A stretch of 64,000 nt of DNA from Cryptomeria japonica (lineage: Eukaryota > Streptophyta > Pinopsida > Cupressales > Cupressaceae): contig NC_081410.1 of NCBI RefSeq assembly GCF_030272615.1, positions 127,581,140 to 127,645,139 of the forward strand. The letters run 5' to 3'. Under the pieces are notes generated by a model. The model was not told the origin of the DNA, made no database searches, and was given only the letters and a program-made list of their open reading frames with translations. Of this stretch, positions 35,421 to 47,329 are shown piece by piece (the first letter of the stretch is position 1; the number at the start of each line of letters is the position of its first letter). The translations under genes and the position numbers were made by a program.

Positions 35421-35903
35421 AAAGGATCCGATCGGCCCAAAAGGGATCAAAACCCGAAGAACAAAACCTAACGTGCAAAATGAACAAGGTCGGCCTCCGC
35501 CAAGAGATTCCTCCAGAAAATCCAAAGGAAGAAACGTAGAAGGTTAGCCACACACCAAGAAACATTGAGATCAATGCTCAAGGCTCCGCAAGCTTCGGAA
35601 AGGGTTTCGATAGATCGCCAGAATAGGTCTCAGGCAACCGGTAACAAGAAATTGTCATGGAAACTGGTGGTGATATCTTGCCAGAAAGTGATCCAAATGA
35701 GATGCAGTTTGAAAGCAAGAAAGATGATCAAGTCTTCAAGTATAATCCAACGCCACAAGATCTGGTGAGCCAAAACTGGGATACACAGAAAGGAAAACTG
35801 AAACTATAAACAGAAAACAAAACAGAAAGGAAAATGTTTCTGGTTGATGCAAGATTGTAGTGAACTGGGGATGCTCCTGCATCAGACATCTGGTGTTAAT
35901 GAC

Positions 35904-35922
35904 AAAGTGAGCCTCTCACTTT
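35904..35922 (-). promoter_or_regulatory. Hairpin over the element E pol stop codon
   Basis: Perfect 8-base arms AAAGTGAG/CTCACTTT around a 3-base loop, at the same place relative to the stop codon as in gypsy-A (19,827-19,845). Confidence 0.75.
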
Positions 35923-38900
35923 GCTAGGGTCAGAGGGAAACCAAGGTGGTCTACCTCTGCCTGAGAAATCCAAGATGAATCTTCAACTGGTCTGCTCTAC
36001 CACTTCACAAGATATTCTTTGTACTGACTATTCCAGGTACTATGCCCAATCCTACTATCCAAAATCTCTTCAATCTGATCTGGTTCCTTCCAGGGCAATT
36101 GTTTCTCAAGGTCTGCAACATTGTCCTCATTGAATTCTGGTTCATGGTATTCATGAAGATCTGCAATGTTGAATATAGGTGAAATACTTAGACTATTTGG
36201 TAGCTCCACTTCACATGCATTTCCAAAATTGAACTTTCTCAAAATCTCTTACAGGGTCCAAACTTCTTCATTTGCAACTTATTATAAGTTCAAGCTGGGA
36301 ATCTCTCTTTTCTCAAGTATACCATCACTTCACCACCAACTTCAAATTCCTTATGTCTCCTCTTCTCATATGCCTTCTCCTTATATTTGTTGTTCATGTC
36401 TTCCAAATGTTGTTTAACCTGAATATGCAATGCTACCATGTCATCTACAAAATCTTCTGCTTCTGAACTCTTTCGATCTTCACTGTTAATGTCTCTCAAT
36501 TTTGCTATTCCTCTAGGATGCACTCCACTAACAATCTCAAAAGGTGTTTTTCTGGTACTTCTATTCATTGAATTGTTATAGGCAAACTCTTCATGTGCAA
36601 GGATCAAATCCCAACTTCCAATTTTATCTCCCACTAAACATCTCAACAAGTTTCTCAAACTCCAATTAACTACTTATGTTTGTCCATTGGTCTGTGGATG
36701 GAAAGTAGAACTGAACTTCAAATCTGTCTTCATCTTCTTCCAAAGTGTTCTCCAAAAATAGCCAACAAACTTAGTGTCTCTGTCTGAAACTATGCTCTTC
36801 TTAGGTAATCCATGCAATCTCACCACTTCCTTGAAAAATAGGTCTGCTACATGCAATGCATCTGATGTCTTCTTACAAGGTATGAAATGAGCCATCTTTG
36901 AAAATCTATCCAATACCACAAATATAGAATCATTCCCTCTCGGTGTCTTAGGCAATCCAAGTACAAAATACATACTTATATCCTCCCAAGGTCTTACCTG
37001 TACTGCCAAAGGTTTATACAATCCCACATTTTTACTACCTTTTGAAAATTGACAAACTCTACAACTTTGCACATGTCTCTTAACATCCTTATGAATTTGG
37101 GGCTAAAAGTACTGCTCACTCACCAATGCAACTGTTTTGTAAATGCCAAAATGTCCAGCTAAACCTCCACTATGTTTCTCTTTGTTTAGGTTCTCTCTCA
37201 TGGAACTCTTAGGTATGCACAACTGAACTCCCTTGAATAACATCCCATCCTGAATGAAATAATCCAACCATTTGCTCCTATCAACCATAACAAGTTCTCT
37301 ACATGCATTTCAAGGTTCTACAAAATCCAAGTCTTCATCATACAAGGTCTTCAAATCTTCAAAACCTAATACTGTCACTCTCATTTCTGTCAATAAATTC
37401 CGTCTCCTACTCAATGCATCAGCAACTATGTTAGATTTCCCACTTCTATGCTTCAACACAAAGATGTAACTCTGCAAGAATTCTACCCATCTCACATGTC
37501 TCTAATTCAACTTATTCTAACTGTTCAAATACTACAAAGCTTGATGATCTGTATACAACACAGACTCCTTAGGCAACAAGTAATGTCTCCATTTCTTCAA
37601 GGCTTGAACTATGGCATAAAATTCATGATCATACATTGAATATCTCTTCTGGGCATCATTCAATTTCTCACTGAAATATGCTACTACTCTCCCTTCTTGA
37701 CTCAAAACTGCTCCTATTGTTGTTCCACTTGCATCACAATCCACTTGAAATACCATATTGAAATCTGGTAAATCCAACATAGGCTGCTCAGTCACTTTCT
37801 GCTTCAACAATTCAAAACTTTTATTTGCTCTGGTGGTCCACTTGAATTCCTTTTGATCCCCTCTCACGGTCTTAGTCATAGGGTTACAAACTGAACTGAA
37901 ATTACTTCCGGTAAAAACTAGCCAATCCATGAAATGATCTTACCTCTCCAATGCTTTCTGGTGTAGGCCACTCAACATGGCTTTCACTTTCTCAGGGTCC
38001 ATCTTCAAATCATTCTCAGATATCACAAAGTCCAAATAGACTAACTCGTCCTTAATGAAAGTACACTTCTTGATATTGATCAGCAACTTTTCTTCTCTCA
38101 ACCTCTGCAAAACTTGTCTTAACTGCAACAAATGCTCCTCTTTTGTCTTACTATAAATTAGAATGTCATCCAAATACAAAATAACAAACTTACCCAAGAA
38201 TTTCTTTAATACCTCATTCATCAACCTCATGAAAGTGCTTGGTGTATTAGTCAATCCAAAAGGCATCACCAACCATTCATTTGTCTTAAATGTTGTCTTC
38301 CACTCATCACCTTATGTGATCCTAATCTGATGATATCCACTCTTAAAATCTCTTTTTGTAAAGTATTTTGCTTCACTAAAACAGTCCATTATGTAATCCA
38401 TCCTAGGCAAAGGAAACCATTATTTCACTGTGATCTTGTTTATTTCTCTTGAATCGGTACACATCCTCCATTCTCCATTCTTCTTAGGTGCTAAAATTGT
38501 TGGTACTGCACAAGGGCTCAAACTCTCCCTGATCAATCCTTTTTTCAACAGCTCATGCACTTGTCTATTCAGTTCTTCATTCTTTGTCGGTGTCAACCGA
38601 TGTGCAGCTTTGTTAGGCAAACTAGCTCTGGGAACTAAGTCCATGCAATGACTAATACTTCTAACAAGTGGCAATCCATCAAATACATTATCTGAAATGA
38701 TGTCCTCATATCTGTCAATAAATCTCTTATCTCTGTCGGGTGTTCTCCTTCCGGTTCTGGTCTCTCTATCTTCTTAGGAATTAAGGAAAAACACACATTC
38801 TCATGTCCCAGTCCATCAATGAATTTCCTTCCATCTACTAAACAGATTCTGGTATTTGTACAAACTTCACTCTTCAAAGGTTCCTCCAAAGGCAACAAGG
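35916..38900 (-). pseudogene. Element E pol: RT, RNase H, integrase, chromodomain
   Basis: On the minus strand: RT with SPCAVPTILAPKKNGEWRMC near 38,515, [12 protein letters not shown] near 38,268 and an intact YLDD near 38,180; RNase H with VDCDASG near 37,742 and YTDHQAL near 37,550; integrase with an HHCC zinc region (HSGG...H, CRVCQ near 37,062) and core DFVLGLPK-like residues near 36,965; and [14 protein letters not shown] near 36,180. A chromodomain follows (EEILDSRIG, YKEYLVKW near 36,000), ending at TGA 35,916. Most of it lies in one frame interrupted by in-frame stops, with local shifts near 38,900 and 36,250. It would reverse-transcribe and integrate the element; the stops make it inactive. 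Confidence 0.93.
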
Positions 38901-39073
38901 TTTACTTCATCCCATTGGCGACAATAGTGTATGTATTCTTCCTCCCATCATGTATTGCCTCTCTATCAAACTACCAAGGTCTTCCCAATAAAAGATGACA
39001 AATATCCATAGGTATAATATCACACAAAACTTCATCATGATAATTCCCAATTTTCAATTTTACCAAACATTGT

Positions 39074-40408
39074 TCATTTACTAACATTATGTTCATCCTG
39101 AATCCATGCTATCTGATAAGGCTTAGGGTGTTTCAATCTCTCCAATTTTAACTTATTCACCATCTCCTCTGAAACAATGTTATCTGAGCTGCCACTATCA
39201 ATAACAACTTTACAACACTTATTGAATACCTTACATCTGGTCTTGAATAGGTTCTTCCTCTGCAAGGGTTCTTCATCTCCTCCGGTATGACACAAAGCTC
39301 TCCTCATCATCAACAGTTCTCCATCTTGTGGTTTATTGTCTGATTCGGTGGGGTTTTCTTCCACCATTGCTGCTCTTTCGGTAGCCTCTGTCTTCTTACA
39401 TTCAAATGCACGGTGTCCTTCTCCTCCACACTTAAATCAAGTTCCTCTAAATGTCCTCTTGTCTTGTCTTCCAAAGTTCTCATTCTGGTAACCATCTGGT
39501 TCTCTCCTCCAGTAGAAATTTATATCATCCTTTTGGTATGAATTACCTTCTTTGCTAACTTCCTTGTCCTTGTTCTGATTTGTACCAGTTCCTCTTCCTC
39601 CTTGAAATCTTCCTCCGGTAAACCTTCCACCTCTACCTCTTTGTCTCTTCTCATGTCTTTTGTTCAATTTCTCTTCAGCCTTTAGTGCATACTGGTAAGC
39701 CTCTTCAACACTCTCCAATTTGATCATATTGAGTTCATCTTGTATAGACATTCGCAATCCATTCAAATATCTTGCAATTTGTTCAACTTCATCATCAACA
39801 TGTTTGAATCTGATGTTCAATTTGTAAAATGCTTCGTTGTACTCCTTCACACTAGATTCCTTCTGTCTCAGGTTTTCCAATTTCTAGAACAAATCCACTT
39901 GATAATTCGTCGGGACAAACTTTGATTTTAACTTAGCAATCATTTGATCCCATGTCTTAATCTTTTCTTTACCTCTTCTTTGTCTATCAACTTGCAAATG
40001 CTCCCACCAAAGAGATGCATGACCTTTCAACCGAGTACAGGCATATTTCACCTTCCTCTCTTCTGTAGTGTTTTCAAAATCAAAATACTTCTCCATCTCC
40101 GAGATCCAGTCCATCAATTCATCTTAATCTAACTTACCATCATATTTTGGTGGGGTAAAATGAGGTTTAGTGTTCTCCCTACTCAAAACCCTTAAAAACC
40201 TTTCTTAATCCAGATCAACTGTCAATAGGTTTACTTGTTTTGTTGGGGCTTGTTCTCTTTCATCTTCACTTATATCTTCAATATGTCGGCCTCTTCTCTA
40301 GGTTGTCTCCACAGCTTCTAACCGTGCTTCTATTCCTCGCAACATCTCCATCACAGCAGGGTCTGCATTCCCACATGCTCCACCATTCCTAGTTCCTCTT
40401 TGCGCCAT
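39074..40408 (-). pseudogene. Element E Gag and protease
   Basis: The frame starts at ATG 40,408, 95 bp after the PBS. The retrotransposon gag core has ACTRLKGHASLWWEHLQV near 40,045 and FYKLNIRFKH near 39,825. An Arg/Gly-rich RGGRFTGGRFQGGRG segment lies near 39,610, then a zinc knuckle ending KCGGEGHRAFEC near 39,425 (its first position is altered by a stop). The aspartic protease signature VVIDSGSSDNIVS near 39,205 is intact. In-frame stops occur (for example near 39,881 and 40,125), without a frameshift. Gag forms the particle; the protease matures it. Confidence 0.92.
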
Positions 40409-40502
40409 CGATTCACACTAGTCCTTTGCAATTGCAGGTCCGGTACGCAATTCACCACCCTACAACAAAATTCACGATATGCAACCTCTAGAATGAAACT
40501 TT

Positions 40503-40514
40503 GCTCTGATACCA
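40503..40514 (-). promoter_or_regulatory. Element E primer binding site
   Basis: The minus strand reads TGGTATCAGAGC two bases after the 5' LTR end, the initiator-Met tRNA type. Confidence 0.95.
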
Positions 40515-40516
40515 CT

Positions 40517-41310
40517 TGAAGTAGTCAACGGTGAGGAGGGATCTCAAGGAGATCAGTCCAAACCAGTCAGCAAGAGTAAACACAACGGAAGCACACAGAT
40601 ATGATGGAGGCAATGCAGAACTAATAGTTTTATTGCATGAAATTTGGTTACATCCAATCGGTAACAATCGGGTTACAACATACCGACACACAGGCCTAGT
40701 AGAATAGGTCACAATCGGAACCTTGAATCGAAAGATCTATCTTCTAGGCACAGTCTATCTATCTAATATTCTGATTGATTCTAATTGATTACATTCTAAA
40801 GTATGATTATAAATATATATATTGATCCAAAGGATCCAGTCGGCCCAAAAGGGATCAAAGCCCGAAGAACAAGACCTAACGTGCAAAATGAACAAGGTCG
40901 GCCTCCACCAAGAGATTCCTCCGGAAAATCCAAAGGAAGAAACATAGAAGGTCGGCCACACGCCAAAAAATATTGAGATCAACGCTCAAGGCTCTGCAAG
41001 CTTCGGAATGGGTTCTGGTAGATCACCAGAATAGGTCTCAGGCAACCGGTAAAAAAGGAACAACCGGTAACAAGAAACTGTCATAGAAACCGATGGCAAT
41101 ATCTTGTCGGAAAGTGACCCAAATGATATGCAGTTTGAAAGCAAGAAATATGATCAAGTCTTCAAGTAGAATCCAGCTCCACAAGATCCGGTGAGCCAAA
41201 ACCAGAATACACAAAAAGGAAAACTGAAACTATAAACAGAAAACAAAACAGAAAGGAAAATGTTATTGGTTGATGCACGATTGTTGTGAACTGGGGATTC
41301 TCCTGCATCA
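40517..41310 (-). repeat. Element E 5' LTR
   Basis: 794 bp. On the plus strand it starts TGAAGTAGTCAACGG and ends CTCCTGCATCA. It aligns with the 3' LTR except for that copy's duplication and (TA)n expansion. Confidence 0.94.
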
Positions 41311-41946
41311 AAACGCTCTCTTTGGATCATCTTCCATGGAGATAAATGGATGATGTTTGAAATTATGTCATGCACACTCAATGATATCAACAAGAGGGGT
41401 AGCAACACTAAATGCAGCCATTGCAAAAATTTAAGACCTCAAACTTAAAATCTTCAATTGATAAATACCTTGCCAACCAGATTAGGGTTTCTTTGCCAAA
41501 TCGCCTAAGAGATCTTTTCACGCTTCGAACGCTAATAATTCTGCTTTCAGAGCTATCCAAACTTATTCTCTTCAAACGCTAAGTGAGAAATGAAGTGGTA
41601 GAATCGCTTTTTATCCTCCGCATACCTAACTTTTAGGCATAATAAATGCACTTTGCCCTAATACTTCCAGATACCCTACATTTCACAAAAAATCTTCTGC
41701 AGATCTTCAAATCTGCTCAAACTCTTTCGGAAATCCATCAAAAACATATGTGATCATCACATTCACCTCTGCAACCTGTTGGAATCAGGGGCGGATCTCA
41801 AACGGGGGGTTTGAAAGATTTTCATGATAGCTTCCCCCAAGGCCGGACGCCTTAGTTTAGTTACCGGATGAGGTTCTAGCACCGAAATCAGGTGTAGATC
41901 CATTTGTAGCTTCATAATCACTCTTCTTAACCCAAGTCTTCTTCAT
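41311..41946 (-). other. Element D non-coding part between Gag-like frame and E
   Basis: A short continuation after the Gag-like stop reads MKKTWVKKSDYEATNGS (near 41,940), a tail often seen after copia zinc knuckles. The remainder toward E shows no clear frame. Confidence 0.5.
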
Positions 41947-43004
41947 CTAATCTCTGATCTCTTCAACTTTTTCTTTTCCCTTCTCATATGGCTTTGCATT
42001 CTTGTTCTTGTCTTTTGGACCACTCCTATTCACATTTTTGCTTCTGCAATACTTAGCAATGTGACTAGATTTGTTGCAAGCATAGCAAACAACATTTCCT
42101 TGTCTAGGCTTGAAATTCACCTGATTTCCCCTTGATCTGCATTGATTAGCAATATGTCCAAACCTACCACATGCATAACATCTAACACTTCTCCTATTTT
42201 GAAACTTATTCATCATACTTCTACATTCATTTGAATTGTGACCGTACTTTTTGCATTTAAAACATTGCCCGGTAAAAGATGGACAATTATTGATCATCAT
42301 ATTTCTACATTGACTAGTCATATGACCAAATTTATTGTAAACAAAACAGTTACCATTGAATTTATGAGAGTTAGGTTGTCTTACCGGAGGCCTTCTTGAA
42401 TTGTTCTTTTGTTGGGATGACTTAGAGCTTTCACCTTTCTCAAATCCAAGAACTTGAGTATCATTTGGATTCTTCTGGCTTGCAATCATTTCATCAAGTT
42501 TGGCTAAGCGGATCCAAAACTTTTCCTTATATTCATTTGCAACATCAAGATCATACCTAAGAAGAATGATCTGTCTTTCAAAATCTTCCTCACGTTGTCT
42601 AGAATCTTGCAGGTCAAACTTCAGTTGTCCATTCTCATTATCAATTCTGCAACATTCATCAGATTTGTCTTTCAAGGACTGAGAAAGCCTCTTATTTTTC
42701 TTCCTTTCTTCAATCTCCTTTGTCAATCTCATCACAATGGCATCCATCTCATTTTTCTAGACAGCAAGTCTCTCACACTCTTTTGTCTTCTCCTTCAAGG
42801 CTTGATCATCAATACTTTGACATTCTTTCTCTTTCAGCTTATCAACAATTTCCTTTCTTTTCTCCCTTGACTTGTTCAACTGATCTTTCAATTAAGTTCT
42901 CAGCATCCTTAAGGTTTTCTTTAACTTGTCGGGACCTCAGCTTGGGCTTCATCAAGATCCTCAAGTGCTAAAACAAGGTGATGTTTCAAACTACTGGAAT
43001 CCAT
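41947..43004 (-). pseudogene. Element D nucleocapsid-like protein: coiled coil plus four zinc knuckles
   Basis: It begins at ATG 43,004, 55 bp after the PBS. The first part is a long charged coiled coil, with a frameshift near 42,930 and a TAG near 42,760. Codons for 42,747-41,947 are open for 266 residues. Four knuckles follow: CFVYNKFGHMTSQC (second Cys replaced by Tyr), CFKCKKYGHNSNEC, CYACGRFGHIANQC and CYACNKSSHIAKYC. The tail is basic and Lys-rich. The usual copia capsid domain is not visible, so this looks like a nucleocapsid with an oligomerising segment, likely binding the element RNA. It is the only recognisable retroelement protein in D. Confidence 0.85.
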
Positions 43005-43058
43005 TGACTCACCTTCCTCGATCCTCCTCAAGTTGTTAGGCTTCTTCTGAGGAACTAG

Positions 43059-43070
43059 GCTCTAATACCA
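43059..43070 (-). promoter_or_regulatory. Element D primer binding site
   Basis: The minus strand reads TGGTATTAGAGC two bases after the 5' LTR, one transition away from the standard initiator-Met PBS. Confidence 0.92.
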
Positions 43071-43072
43071 AT

Positions 43073-44188
43073 TGTCGGAGTCAAGGAACACTGAGAGGGA
43101 AGGGGGGGGGGGTGTGAAAATCAGTGTTCTACAATTTTTAACATTCTTACTCTGTCTTTTAAACCACTTAATGCAAATGAATAAAAGCAGAGTGCAGAAA
43201 CACAAAGAAAATAACCATAACACCAATATTTTTACGTGGAAACACGATTAAGGGAAAAACCACGGTGGGATTGAAACCCACAATATTAATATGCCTTGTT
43301 AGAAGTATAATAATATTACATGAGGGGAATGCACATGCATACAGAGACACTACCTAGAGCTCACTGCTCAAATTACAATAAGGGCTACAACCTCGAAAGG
43401 CTCACTGCCTTACAAATGATTACAAATAATGATCGAAATGTCTAAACATGATAAACAACATCTACAAATGCCAAAAACAGTTCTGGTTAAGCACAAAATA
43501 CTATGTTCTGCAACACTGCTCTATTCTGCTATTCTGCTAAATTCCAAAGCACAAATCCTTTGGTAGCACACGTGAAACTGCGCACAATCACTCATACACA
43601 CTTTCCACACAACCACAGATATCAAAAATGATTAAGTCAATCAGTCTTATATATCCACAACATCAATTTAGGTCTTTTACATGTTGGCCTAAAACGCATA
43701 ACATGCAAGTGAAACGTGTTACCCAAGGCTCAATCCAATCCAAAACAATCATGCGGACCAAAACAAATTGTCCACGCGCTTCCCATATGTCATCTTATCA
43801 TCCTCGAACACACAAACAATCACCAGAATTACTCTGCACAATCCGCACAATGAATTTCCACATGTTATTGCAGATGAACACTATTCTAACCAAAAACCTG
43901 TATACTGGATCCTCCAACTTATTCAAGAATCATCATCAGAGGCCATAAACCTGGAATAAGGCATATTACACATCCGCAATGCTTCTCCGAGATCCGCAAC
44001 ATAAAATACTCAACACAACTAAACCGCCAACCAATTACTGTACACTGCCGGATGTACTTGTTTTATCTCACCGGACCTCATTGGTCTCTCTTCCAGTATG
44101 AATGAATCATGAACTGCGGATTGAATATTTGACTCCAGTTGCCATCAATGGCAACATCTAAACAACAATGCAGTGTCTCTTGCCAAGA
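43073..44188 (-). repeat. Element D 5' LTR
   Basis: It aligns with 30,562-31,609. The terminal CA on the outer side has become GA (plus strand, 44,187-44,188). It contains a G-run of ten (plus strand) near 43,103. Confidence 0.93.
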
Positions 44189-44515
44189 TTGTCTTTGTTC
44201 AATCAATCCAAGTCAAGGATTGGGTATGTTTGATGCTTCATCACTTGATAATTGCTCCTACTTCCTTGTGTGTTCTTCACTTCCAAGTTTTGGCCTTGAA
44301 TTTAACTTGCTTAACATCTTGAACATCATCTAATGATTAACTTTGATCTTAGTTCATCATTCAATCTCTTGAGATTTGCTATCTTATGAGAGCTACTATG
44401 GCACATGTCAACCTAAAGAGAGATTAGACTAATACCAAACTACCTAAGACCTAAAATTATCAGCAAAAAGGGGGTCCCCATTCGCAAGGGGGTGATGTGT
44501 GAAATGGTAACAACA

Positions 44516-45981
44516 TTCGTCTTGAGAGTTGTTTTCTTGCATTGGTCCTTGCAACATTAGTACCTCTTCTACTTTAGGTTTCTATGTCACCATGTTTGAT
44601 TCTAAGAATAATATCTCATTGTTTTCTCCATACTCGTTTATCATTAGCTTCAACCTTTTGATGGCAACAACATGTGTGAGAAATCAATCGCTACATATCC
44701 ATTCAATCTTTTGGACCAATATCTACTCAAAACATACCATATCTGAATGGGATGTGCAGTACTAAAATGTTGATAAAGTTTTGGATTCTCGAATCAGCAA
44801 CCAATTGCATGTGTATGTTGTTTAGTTATGCTATCACTAGGACTTTTGTTTTATCTAGCTGAGTGACCTTTTTATTTGTAAGAGTTTGAGTTAGAGCTAA
44901 TCTTTGGCATACGGTGATAGGCGTCACATTACTATGCACCTGAGTCCATCAAGCAATTGTGTAACAGCTTCCCAAAGATTCTAACAAATAAAAGGAATGG
45001 GGGAGGTTCATCCCTTCCTTGATAGAAGACAACCGGTTTTTTTCTTTTGGGAGCTTGAACTCTCTTCACAATTTGTTGTTAATGGTGACCCACTTTCAAC
45101 ATCTTTTGAGCTTTCACCTTTTGCTATATTCTTAGTTTTGACAACCTCTTCATTTTTCATAGCCTTTTTGTTCTTTATTGCCTTTTCAATTTTCACTTCG
45201 CCGTCACCTTTCTTTGTATTCCCAATCGCAATGGGCGACTTTGAATTTTTGAGACATTTTTTGGCTACTTTACTTTTTACTGCATCAACACCTTCAAGTG
45301 TACTTGTATCCTTGGTTATATTCCCCTCCTTGGGTAGGTTGGGTGAATTATGAGCCATGTATACAGTATTTGGTGGTTGCCAAGCAACGTCAAGTTCATC
45401 TTGAGGAACAAATGATACATCTTGGACCACATTAGTGTTTTGAGCTATATTGGATTGACGAGCGTTTGTTGGATTTCTAGGAAGGTTAGGAGCATTCTGA
45501 ATGGTAGTCTTTGCAACAATGGTGTCATCTAGACTTCCCAATAATGTCTTTCTAATTTTAGGCACTCCCATTAATTCCATCAAGGACAGGCTTACTTTCA
45601 CTTTCTTGAATTCTTTGAGCACATACAAGCTTAATTTTTTCACCTCACGCTGGGGAGGTATAGAATTGTTCTTTTCTCGAATTTGAGTAGTAGCGATTTT
45701 TTCTTGGCTCTAAGGTGGCATAGTATTTCTTGCTTGAATATGGGGAGAAGCAATATCCCACTTGTATTTTGGTGCAACCTTTGGATAGCCCAGGATGTTG
45801 CTTACATTTGGATTTGGCAGTGTCAAGAAGTTATATGGAGGAATCAATGTAGTTAATAGATTTTGCACTTGGTGATTCCTCTAATAGACTTTAGGTAGAT
45901 AGTTTCCTAATGATTATTGGAATGCTTGAACTTCCCTTATACCTTCCACTAGAACACTATCGCCAAGTGAAGGAAACGCAT
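44516..45981 (-). pseudogene. Element C internal region, distal part (gag/pre-protease-like)
   Basis: The 211-codon open segment (45,643-45,008) begins LYVLKEFKKVKVSLSLMELM, followed by PKIRKTLLGSL. That resembles the short helical segment before protease in some plant gypsy polyproteins. It then becomes Asn/Pro-rich and finally Lys-rich. Upstream, to 45,981, the frame continues with stops. No protease or RT motif follows before the 3' LTR at 44,515. The gypsy assignment is tentative. Confidence 0.5.
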
Positions 45982-47329
45982 TGTTGGATATTGCTACTGC
46001 TAGGATATGTTGTTGTCATTGATGTCAACATATTCCAGTATTTTGGTGTTGCAAAGAGTTGTTTGGTGATCCAGTGTTTGAAGTGAGTTGATATGGTTGG
46101 TTTATTTGTTTTCTATGTTGAATCAACTAGAGATACTTCATTCTTTATTGATTCCATGATGCTTTGTGATGATTTGATCAAGTTGAGGATTCTGGTATGG
46201 AGATTAGTTTTCAGTGTTCAGTGTTGCAGTGTTCTGGTGTTTGATCCATTGTGCTCCGGTATGATCATATCTTGTGTTGTGGATTTGGGAGAATGTTTGG
46301 AATGTTCGTATGTATCTTCAATTCGGGTGTTTCATGATTTGATGCTCCGCAAGCTATCTTTCTTGTCTGAGTTGTTGTTGTTAAGTGTTCTTGAGTCTTA
46401 GTGTGTTGATCGATGAAGATTTGATTAAGTGGTGTTGGTGCAGTTATTGTGGAGGGTTCTAACATGCTTGTTGGTGTTTCCTAATCGTGTCTTATTTGTT
46501 TTGATGGTCCGCATTGATCATTGTGCGTGTTCTTGATGATCTTATGGGTTTGGTGATATTCTTTGTGTTATGAGGTATTTTTGATGGTGTAACGTGTTGC
46601 AGTTGATCTTGGCGAGATTTCTGGTGGTGGTGCAGGTTTGAGGAGTTGATTTGGGTCCATGTTATGTTGTTTAAAACATCGTATTGGTCCGGTAATTGAA
46701 TTATGTATCATGTGATGTAATTTTGTAATTAGGTGTTGAGGGTTTGGTTGACCTTGTAGTCAAAGTTGATGATTTGTATAAATGAGTGTAATATTCATGT
46801 AATTGGTGTGTCGGTGTTGAGTCTGCATTATCAAAGACTGGTGTATGTGCAAACAAGTGAATTCATCTTTTGGTGTGGTGTATTGAGGTGAGAGTGTTGC
46901 AGGGCAAACATATGAGCTTAACCAAAAGTGTCATCCGGCATCAGCAGATGCTATTTTTGCAATTCATCTTTGTCAGATTGTAGTCCAAATATCTTTGTAA
47001 GGTAGTGAACCTTACCTGAGGTTTGTAGCCTTCTGGGTCATTGTAATTTGAGCAGTGAGCCCTAGGCAGTGCGCTTGAATGCATGTGCATTCCCTATTGT
47101 AATATTTACACATACTACTGCAGAGTATCATCTCATTGTGGGTAGGTTCCCATCGTGGTTTTTCCCTTAAACAGATTTTCAACGTCAAAATATTGGTGTT
47201 ATGTGTGTTGTTATTGTTGTTATCTTTCTTTTTGTTGCAGTTGATCTGATTTGAGATTGTGCTTAAATTGTTTAATCTGGTTCACCCCCCCCCCCCCCTC
47301 TCAGTTTTCCTTTCTTGATGTTGCCAACA
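45982..47329 (+). mobile_element. Solo LTR G in element C, TSD CGCAT/CACAT
   Basis: It starts TGTTGGATATTGC and ends GTTGCCAACA, flanked by CGCAT (45,977-45,981) and CACAT (47,330-47,334), which differ by one transition. It has the shared near-palindrome at +30 and a poly-C block at about 47,285. Confidence 0.9.
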
